Notes under the pieces: model-generated | The model's input: only the letters and a program-made list of their open reading frames with translations | Databases searched by the model: none | Told to the model about the DNA's origin: nothing | NCBI GenBank assembly: GCA_963762205.1 | Contig: CAVXJZ010000003.1 | Location: 783,858 to 847,857, forward strand | Source: VRUE01 sp963762205 | GTDB lineage: Bacteria > Actinomycetota > Thermoleophilia > Solirubrobacterales > 70-9 | DNA length: 64,000 nucleotides | Direction of reading: 5' to 3' | Translations under genes and position numbers: made by a program | In this document: piece by piece, positions 58,947 through 64,000 of the stretch | How positions within the stretch are numbered: position 1 is the stretch's first letter | Layout of the letters: each line of letters starts with the position of its first letter

Positions 58947-59317
58947 GCGGGCCGCGGCCGGCCGGACGGCCCCAGAAACGAATCGGCCGCCCGTACTGGG
59001 GCGGCCGATTCGGGGTTGGTCCCTCAGGACGGGCAGGGGTACGTCGTCAGGGACCAGTATTTGATGGGCACGGACGGCGGGAGGCGCCATGATGCGGCTA
59101 TCGCCCGAACCCTGTGAACGGGTCGGCAGGGGGGTTATGTCCCACCGCTTTCCCGAGCAGGAGGATTATCTGGGCACCTATCCGATACGTCTAGGTGCGC
59201 TGTTGGTACCTACCGAATATTAGGCCGATCCGGCTCATAAGTTTTGGGGGTTCAATCCGTGGCTCTGACGGTCTGTAGTGCTCCGGACCGTACTGCTGTC
59301 CAATTGGGTCCCGCCGA
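58947..59317. other. Structured 371-nt region without a recognised gene
   Basis: This region between convergent genes has no open frame of 60 codons beyond 59090 and is visibly richer in A and T than its surroundings. It contains a 14-bp hairpin (58979-59012), TGGTCCCT/AGGGACCA (59017-59024 with 59049-59056), ACCC/GGGT closing a 7-nt loop near 59110, and GCACCTA/TAGGTGC near 59174-59198. Such dense pairing suggests a non-coding RNA of unknown strand and kind. I looked for tmRNA, RNase P RNA and SRP RNA signatures and did not find them. Confidence 0.4.
58979..59012. terminator. Perfect 14-bp hairpin
   Basis: CGAATCGGCCGCCC (58979-58992) pairs with GGGCGGCCGATTCG (58999-59012) around a 6-nt loop, 32 nt after the TPP-enzyme stop. 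The downstream T content is low. It could end the TPP gene or a minus-strand RNA. Confidence 0.6.
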
Positions 59318-60253
59318 TTACTGGTAGTGGCGGCTCGCGGCGTCGAGCGCCACTCCGTAGAGGATGTCGTGCTCGGAGACCACGATCGCGTCGAGCTCGA
59401 AGGCGCGCATCACCTCGATCAGGATCACCACGCCGGTGACGATCGTCGGCGCCCGGTCCGGGTGCAGGCCCGGTATCGCCCGCCGCTCCTCCAGCGGCGC
59501 CGCCGCCAGGCGCGAGAGCAGGCGCTGGATCCGCGGCAGGGTCAGCTCGTGGCCGTGGACCCGCTCGGGGTCGTAGGGCTCGAGCTCGAGCTCGATCGCG
59601 GCAAGCGATGTGGGGGTGCCCGCCACCGCGATTCCCGCGGTAGGCCGCTGACCGGAGGCGCGGGCGGCCTCCTCGATCGCGCCTCGCAGGTCGCCGGCCA
59701 GCGCCTCGAGCTCCGTGGCCGCCGGCGGGTCGGAGGCGATGTGGCGCTCGCTGTGCCGCACGACCCCGGCCTGGAGCGAGACATGGAAGTCGATCTCCTC
59801 GCCGCTGCCGACGATCAGCTCCGTCGAGCCTCCGCCGATGTCGATGACCAGCGTCGGGACGCTCGGCGGGTCGCCCGAGGTCGCTCCGAGGTAGGTGAGG
59901 CGCGCCTCCTCCTCGCCGTCGAGCACCCTCGCCGAGAGGGCGAAGCGCTCACGCAGCTCGGCGACGAAAGCGCCGCCGTTGCCGCCGTCGCGGACGGCGC
60001 TGGTGGCGATCGCGACGACCTCGTCGACCTGCGCCTCCTCGTACAACGCCACGTAGTCGGCGATCGCCTCGCATGTGGCCTCGATCGCCCTGCCGGAGAG
60101 CTGCCCGGAAAGGTCCACCCCCCGGCCCAGGCGGGTAACGCGGCTGTGCCGCTCCAGCTCGGCGACCCGGCCGGCGGCGACCTCGGCGATCAGCAGCCGG
60201 GTCGAGTTGGTGCCGATGTCGACGACCGCCACCCGGTAGGCGTCAGCTTGCAT
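59318..60253 (-). CDS. Exopolyphosphatase / pppGpp phosphohydrolase family (Ppx/GppA)
   Basis: Protein of 311 residues of the sugar-kinase/actin-fold phosphatase family that degrades polyphosphate and/or pppGpp. It has phosphate-1 VVDIGTNSTRLLIAEV near the N-terminus, AIATSAVRDGGNG and the second motif VIDIGGGSTELIVG. It ends near the C-terminus with HDILYGVALDAA. It is the short form without the extra C-terminal HD-like domain of E. coli Ppx, as in actinobacterial Ppx1 and Ppx2. It lies downstream of eno and ftsB as in Mycobacterium, but in the opposite orientation here. Confidence 0.93.
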   Translation of the reverse strand: MQADAYRVAVVDIGTNSTRLLIAEVAAGRVAELERHSRVTRLGRGVDLSGQLSGRAIEATCEAIADYVALYEEAQVDEVVAIATSAVRDGGNGGAFVAELRERFALSARVLDGEEEARLTYLGATSGDPPSVPTLVIDIGGGSTELIVGSGEEIDFHVSLQAGVVRHSERHIASDPPAATELEALAGDLRGAIEEAARASGQRPTAGIAVAGTPTSLAAIELELEPYDPERVHGHELTLPRIQRLLSRLAAAPLEERRAIPGLHPDRAPTIVTGVVILIEVMRAFELDAIVVSEHDILYGVALDAASRHYQ

Positions 60254-60329
60254 GGGTGCGGCACTCTAATTCCCGGCGGCCGTCGCCATCGCGACGCGGC
60301 CTCGCCCTTGCCGCTCGCCGCGGGCGGCG

Positions 60330-60335
60330 TAGGGT
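60330..60335 (+). promoter_or_regulatory. -10 box TAGGGT of the cyclase gene
   Basis: TAGGGT is 8 nt before the ATG at 60344. It supports this start against longer frames running back into the ppx gene. Confidence 0.4.
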
Positions 60336-60343
60336 GGGGAGCG

Positions 60344-61699
60344 ATGAGGCCGGAAACCAAATACGCACGCAGCGGCGACGTGGGCATCGCCTACCAGGTC
60401 TTCGGAGAGGGGGAGACCGATCTCGTCGTCGCCTTCCCGTTCATCTCCCACCTCGACATGCTCTGGGAGAACCCGGCGCAGGAGCGCTTCATGCGGCGTC
60501 TCGGGAGCTTTGCCCGCGTGATCCCGTTCGACCGGCGCGGGGTCGGGCTCTCCGATCCGGTCGCCTCGGCGACCACGCTGGAGGAGCGGATGGACGACGT
60601 GCGCGCGGTGATGGACGCGGCCGGCTCCGAGCGGGCGGCGCTGTTCGGCATGTCGGAGGGGGCGACGATGTGCATGCTCTTCGCCGCCGCTCACCCCGAG
60701 CGCGTTTCTGCCCTCGTGCTCTGGGGGGCGATGGCGCGTTCGACCTGGGCCGAGGACTACCCCTGGGCGCCGCCGAAGGAGGCGCTGCTCGAGTCGGACG
60801 CCGAGCTCATGGCGCCGTTCTGGGGCCAGGGCGCGACGATCGACATCTTCGCGCCCAGCCTTGCCGACGATCCGCGGGCGCGTGAGATGCAGGCTCGCTT
60901 CGAGCGCCAGGCCGCCAGCCCGATGCGGGTCGCGCAGCTCTTCCAGATGTTCCTCGACACCGACGTGCGCGAGACGCTGCCGCTGATCCGCACGCCGACC
61001 CTGGTGATGCACCGGCGCGGTGACCACGCCGTCAACCACCGCGCCGCCCGCTGGCTGGCCGATCGGATCGAGGGAAGCACCTACGTCGAGTTCGAGGGCG
61101 TCGACCACTTTCCCTGGGTCGGGCAGGGAAGCGGCGAGGCGATCGACGCGATCGAGGAGTTCATCACCGGCGTCCGCCCGGGCCCGGCGCCCCAGCGGGT
61201 CCTGGCCACCGTTCTCTTCACCGACATCGTCGACTCGACCCGGCTCGCCGGAGAGCTCGGCGACCGTCACTGGCGCAGCCTGCTCGAGGAGCACCAGGCG
61301 ATGGTGCGCGAGCGCCTGGCCCGCTTCGAGGGCCGCGAGATCAAGACCACGGGCGACGGCTTCCTCGCCACGTTCGACGGCCCGACCCGGGCGGTCGAGT
61401 GCGCGCGGGCGATCGCCGACGACATGGCGGCCATGGGGGTTGAGATCCGGGCCGGCCTGCATGCGGGCGAGGTCGAGCTGATGGGCGACGACGTGGGCGG
61501 GATCGCGGTTCACGTCGCCGCGCGCATCGCCGCGCTGGCGGAGGCCGGCGCCGTGCTCACCTCGCGCACGGTGCGGGATCTCGCCGCCGGCTCCGGCATC
61601 GAGTTCCGCCCGGTCGGACGCCGCCGGCTCAAGGGCGTCCCCGACGAATGGGAGGTGTACGACGTCGAATCGACCCCCCTCTCCGCCGGCGCCCGCTGA
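60344..61699 (+). CDS. Alpha/beta hydrolase fused to class III adenylate/guanylate cyclase
   Basis: Protein of 451 residues in two parts. Residues 1-275 are an alpha/beta hydrolase with nucleophile S104 (FGMSEGATM), D227 (HRRGDHAV) and H255 (GVDHFPW), a complete triad. Residues 285-440 are a class III nucleotide cyclase: LFTDIVDSTRL with metal Asp residues D294 and D297, IKTTGDGFLATFDGP, and AVHVAARIAALAEAG near the end. The hydrolase part is likely a ligand sensor or an enzyme that gates cAMP production; this pairing is common in actinobacteria. ATG 60344 is chosen because a TAGGGT box lies 8 nt upstream. Confidence 0.9.
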   Translation: MRPETKYARSGDVGIAYQVFGEGETDLVVAFPFISHLDMLWENPAQERFMRRLGSFARVIPFDRRGVGLSDPVASATTLEERMDDVRAVMDAAGSERAALFGMSEGATMCMLFAAAHPERVSALVLWGAMARSTWAEDYPWAPPKEALLESDAELMAPFWGQGATIDIFAPSLADDPRAREMQARFERQAASPMRVAQLFQMFLDTDVRETLPLIRTPTLVMHRRGDHAVNHRAARWLADRIEGSTYVEFEGVDHFPWVGQGSGEAIDAIEEFITGVRPGPAPQRVLATVLFTDIVDSTRLAGELGDRHWRSLLEEHQAMVRERLARFEGREIKTTGDGFLATFDGPTRAVECARAIADDMAAMGVEIRAGLHAGEVELMGDDVGGIAVHVAARIAALAEAGAVLTSRTVRDLAAGSGIEFRPVGRRRLKGVPDEWEVYDVESTPLSAGAR

Positions 61700-61732
61700 C
61701 TCCCCCGGCCGTTGCTAGGATTCGGGAACCGC

Positions 61733-61806
<74 letters not shown>

Positions 61807-62120
61807 TAGGAGAAGGCCCCGGAAACGGGGCTTTTTTCGTGTCCGAGGCCTGTCGCCTGATGGCCCGCGGGTACTAAGTGGTTACTAAGTTCGACGTTCA
61901 ACCTGCACAAGCGAGTTTCAGTTATGCCGCTGAATGGGGTGATGATGCGGCGAATCCTCAACCAGATCCCAGCCGTCGTCGGCTCTGGCCGCCCTTCTTC
62001 GCCATCGGCGAGCAGGCCGAGCTGCCGCTGCTGGGAGGACCTTCGACGTCGTGTACAGCGATCGGGTCACCCACCTCATCGAGAGGTGAGGCGTCCGGAT
62101 TGGGTTCGCGCCGAAGCGGC
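61807..62120 (+). other. tRNA-adjacent scar with possible methyltransferase fragment
   Basis: No intact gene. After the tRNA terminator there is an AT-richer stretch with a TACTAAGT direct repeat (around 61871-61888). Then two adjacent frames each hold a plausible piece of a SAM methyltransferase core: FFAIGEQAELPLLGG (up to about 62041) and, one base out of register, TFDVVYSDRVTHLIER ending in TGA near 62090. A single missing base would join them. A tRNA 3' end is a classic integration site, so this may be a decayed insertion. Confidence 0.3.
61813..61837 (+). terminator. Rho-independent terminator of tRNA-fMet
   Basis: GCCCCG (61816-61821) pairs with CGGGGC (61826-61831) around a GAAA loop, extended by A-T pairs and followed by a T6 run. 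It is a textbook intrinsic terminator and the only clear one with a long T run in this part. Confidence 0.85.
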
Positions 62121-62765
62121 TCAGGCACTCGCCCGGGTGAAGGTCACATGCGTGACCCCGCTGGGCGAGGACGTGGCCTCGACCTCGTAGCCCTCCTCGG
62201 CGCCCTCCAGCCCGTCCCAGAGGCGGACGCCGCGGCCGAGCAGGATCGGGACCACGACGACGTGCATGTGGTCGATCAGCCCGGCGGCGAGGAACTCGCG
62301 GACCACGGAGGGGCCGCCGCCGATGCGCACGTCCATGCCGCCGGCGGCCTCGCGGGCCGCCTCGAGCGCCTCGGCGGGAGATGCGTCGAGGAAGTGGAAG
62401 GTCGTGCCGCCCTCCATCTCGATCGGCGGGCGTGGGTGATGGGTGAGGACGAAGACCGGCGTGTGGAACGGGGGGTTGGGGCCCCAGGCGCCCTTCCACT
62501 CCGGGTCCTCGTGCCAGCCGGGGTGACCGAACTTCCCGGCGCCCATGATCTCGGCGCCGATCCCGGGGGCGAACAGCTGCGCGAAGGCGTCGTCGATGCC
62601 GCCGCTGCCGCCGTCGCCCTTCGCGCCTTGCCACCAGCGGGTGGCGAACATCCATTGGTGCAGCCGATCTCCGGCGTGGCCGAAATGAAGCTCGGCGCTC
62701 TGGCCCTCGCCGGTGCCGAAGCCGTCGAGGGAGATGGAGAAGTTCTGGACGCGGGCGAGTGACAT
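62121..62765 (-). CDS. RibD C-terminal/DHFR-like reductase, copy 2
   Basis: Protein of 214 residues with the dihydrofolate-reductase-like fold of RibD C-terminal domain proteins, which use NAD(P)H. Motifs: VQNFSISLDGFGTG at the N-terminus, GAEIMGAGKFG, FVLTHHPRPPIEMEGG, GMDVRIGGGPSVVREFLAAG with the Gly-rich cofactor loop, LIDHMHVVVVPILLGRGVRL. Substrate unknown; these stand-alone copies are not riboflavin enzymes by neighbourhood. It follows the related gene at 62821 by 55 nt on the same strand, so both are probably controlled by the divergent TetR regulator. Confidence 0.85.
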   Translation of the reverse strand: MSLARVQNFSISLDGFGTGEGQSAELHFGHAGDRLHQWMFATRWWQGAKGDGGSGGIDDAFAQLFAPGIGAEIMGAGKFGHPGWHEDPEWKGAWGPNPPFHTPVFVLTHHPRPPIEMEGGTTFHFLDASPAEALEAAREAAGGMDVRIGGGPSVVREFLAAGLIDHMHVVVVPILLGRGVRLWDGLEGAEEGYEVEATSSPSGVTHVTFTRASA

Positions 62766-62820
62766 GGCTGATGCTCCTTCGTGAGTTGGGGACGTTGGTT
62801 GCTTGCGGTCTCGGTCGAGG

Positions 62821-63363
62821 TCAGTCGGAGGAGCGACGAGGGCGGTAGGTCAACAGGACGACGCCGGAGTCGAACCGCTTGACGTCGGCGAGCTCCATCC
62901 AGACCGTGCCCCGGTCGCCAAGCACGTGGAGGTTGCCGTTGCCCCATACGACCGGGTTCAGGTAGACCTCGTACTCGTCGATCAGGCCCAGCTCGGCGAG
63001 CGCGTAGGCGAACTCGCCGCTTCCGTGCATGAAGAGGTCGCCGTCGACCGCCTGCTTCAGCTTCGGGATGGAGCTCCCGAGGTCCCCCTCCAGCAGGGTC
63101 GCGTTCCAATCGAGGTCTCCGCCGAGGGTGGTCGACCCGACGTACTTCGGCATCGGGTTGACCATGTCGGCCCATTTGCCGGTCTGGTCCGGCCAGTATG
63201 CCGCCAGACCCTCGTAGGTCTTGCGGCCCAGCACCAGCCCGGCGGACCTCGTTTGGCGTTCGAACGAGTACCCGCCGTGGTCGCCGTCCGGGCTCACCCA
63301 TTCGGCGACCGGGTCGACGACGCCGTCGAGCGTGGCCTGCGTGGTCGCGATCAGCTTGCCCAT
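62821..63363 (-). CDS. RibD C-terminal/DHFR-like reductase, copy 1
   Basis: Protein of 180 residues of the same fold as the gene at 62121, but clearly diverged: GKLIATTQATLDGVVDPVAE, VLGRKTYEGLAAYWP, VGSTTLGGDLDWNATLLEGD and GDLFMHGSGEFAYALAELGL, followed by VNPV-like LNPVVWGNG. Length is typical. ATG 63363 has a strong SD (AGGAG, 6 nt spacing); a longer frame would enter the regulatory gap. It is divergent from the TetR gene, with a perfect palindrome between them. Confidence 0.87.
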   Translation of the reverse strand: MGKLIATTQATLDGVVDPVAEWVSPDGDHGGYSFERQTRSAGLVLGRKTYEGLAAYWPDQTGKWADMVNPMPKYVGSTTLGGDLDWNATLLEGDLGSSIPKLKQAVDGDLFMHGSGEFAYALAELGLIDEYEVYLNPVVWGNGNLHVLGDRGTVWMELADVKRFDSGVVLLTYRPRRSSD

Positions 63364-63492
63364 CTCGATCTCCTGTCCTCTGGTCAAGGAGCCCCGTCGG
63401 CTCTCTCTGTTGTTACGACGACCGCCGTCGTCCAAACTAATCGACGGCAACCTAACGCAAGGATCATTGCATTAAGACGGTACCCGATCGGC

Positions 63493-63498
63493 TATAAA
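63493..63498 (+). promoter_or_regulatory. -10 box TATAAA of the TetR gene
   Basis: TATAAA overlaps the left arm of the palindrome. Possible -35 hexamers are TTGCAT (63467-63472, 20-nt spacer) or TTAAGA (63472-63477, 15-nt spacer), so the promoter is not ideal. Confidence 0.4.
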
Positions 63499-63518
63499 CG
63501 CGCAAGGGTTCGCGTTTA
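63495..63518. promoter_or_regulatory. Perfect palindromic operator candidate
   Basis: TAAACGCG-N8-CGCGTTTA, two perfect 8-bp arms, lies 13-36 nt before the TetR ATG and overlaps its likely -10. Position and symmetry fit autoregulation and control of the divergent reductase pair. Confidence 0.6.
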
Positions 63519-63530
63519 GACTCCAGCCCA

Positions 63531-64000
63531 ATGACTTCCACCAGCGAGCAACCACGCCGGCGACCGGGGGGCCGCACTGCCCGGGTGCGCGCCCGGGTCC
63601 ACGCGGCCGCGATCGAGCTGCTGGGCGCCGAGCCGCCGGAGGAGGTGACGATTCCGCGGGTGGCAGAGCGTGCGGGGGTCCACCAGGCCACGCTCTATCG
63701 CCGCTGGGGGAACGTCGCGGGGCTGGTCGACGACGTCGTCGCCGAGCGGCTGGCGGAGGTGGCGCCGCTCCCCGATACCGGGACCCTGCGCGGCGACCTG
63801 GAGCTGGCGGCGGTCAGGTTCGCCGAGGCGATCGCGCCACTGGGGACGATCATGATGCGTGCGGCGGCCCTGGCGGCGCCGACCGCCGAGGCTCCGGTCA
63901 CGCTACGTACCCGCGCCGACCAGCTGCAGGCGATGCTCGACCGGGCGGCGGCGCGCGGAGAGAAGACGCCGACGATCGCCGAGCTGCTCGAGGGGATCAC
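63531..64000 (+). CDS. TetR/AcrR family regulator (3' end cut by window)
   Basis: The first 156 residues are visible and the gene runs off the window. The Arg-rich N-terminus (TSEQPRRRPGGRTARVRARV) leads into the TetR helix-turn-helix: IPRVAERAGVHQATLYRRWG, followed by NVAGLVDDVVAERL. The C-terminal ligand domain has begun (LELAAVRFAEAIAPLGTIMM). It resembles TetR proteins with a C-terminal TetR_C_11-like domain. It is divergent from two RibD-like reductases, with a palindromic operator candidate between them. Ligand unknown. Confidence 0.88.
   Translation, partial: MTSTSEQPRRRPGGRTARVRARVHAAAIELLGAEPPEEVTIPRVAERAGVHQATLYRRWGNVAGLVDDVVAERLAEVAPLPDTGTLRGDLELAAVRFAEAIAPLGTIMMRAAALAAPTAEAPVTLRTRADQLQAMLDRAAARGEKTPTIAELLEGI

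Noticed and set aside
57258..59090. Antisense frame of 610 codons from the structured region through the TPP gene into tRNA-Leu
   Set aside because: Its last residues (GAGIEPASPRGG) are the translation of a tRNA, a known artefact, and it mirrors the TPP enzyme.
59057..59317. tmRNA, RNase P RNA or SRP RNA
   Set aside because: No resume-codon tag ORF, no conserved P4/J3-4 sequence and no GGTCAGG-type SRP loop could be found on either strand.

Overview
The window is a continuous stretch of a very GC-rich chromosome, with G or C at most third codon positions and frequent GTG and TTG starts. Gene content points to an actinobacterium of the Thermoleophilia/Solirubrobacterales type: a deazaflavin (F420)-type nitroreductase, an LCP cell-wall ligase, a DhnA-type class I aldolase, R2lox-like diiron proteins, a DivIC-like division protein and many apparently leaderless promoters. 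That placement is inferred from gene content and base composition only. I see no CRISPR array, insertion sequence, prophage or rRNA operon. There are three tRNA genes: Gln-UUG, Leu-UAA and initiator fMet-CAU.

Layout. 1-8258: the 3' part of lon, a GT-C membrane glycosyltransferase, a small membrane protein, a TetR regulator, an MMPL exporter and an amidase. 8262-11431 (minus): an R2-like diiron oxidase fused to an SCP2 lipid-binding domain, an acyl-CoA ligase and a small ABM-like protein. The MMPL and R2-SCP2 genes share a palindrome that could be the operator of the TetR protein. 11511-19000: accessory genes (PRC-barrel, DUF4234, FKBP lipoprotein, F420-type reductase, MFS transporter, hotdog-like protein), then glyS, an FmdB zinc ribbon and an LCP protein.

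19025-60253 is an old conserved housekeeping backbone with lineage-specific genes spliced in. The core order is rsmI, metG, tatD, rsmA, ispE, glmU, prs, rplY, pth, mfd, a parvulin-type foldase, eno, ftsB/divIC and ppx, recognisable from Bacillus and Mycobacterium. Inserted genes include an alpha-hydroxy-acid oxidase, a phosphoesterase, a DedA-PAP2 fusion, a PucR regulator, tRNA-Gln, HdeD, GDPD, an ABC1 kinase, acyl-CoA and sugar enzymes, a frameshifted membrane glycosyltransferase-like gene, SNase, aldolase, a rhomboid-like pseudoprotease, a second R2-like oxidase and an ECF sigma factor fused to its own membrane anti-sigma-like half. Most convergent gene pairs are separated by strong hairpins.

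58947-59317 holds no recognisable gene. It is stop-rich and heavily structured, and is the best place in the window for an unnamed RNA. 60344-64000: an alpha/beta hydrolase-adenylate cyclase fusion, tRNA-fMet with its terminator, a scar carrying a possible methyltransferase fragment, two RibD/DHFR-like reductases, and a divergent TetR gene cut by the window edge with a perfect palindromic operator in between.

Two features run through the window. About fifteen genes have a TANNNT-type -10 box 6-9 nt before the start codon, the geometry of leaderless transcripts. The two extracytoplasmic prolyl isomerases use GAA for glutamate, while their neighbours use GAG.
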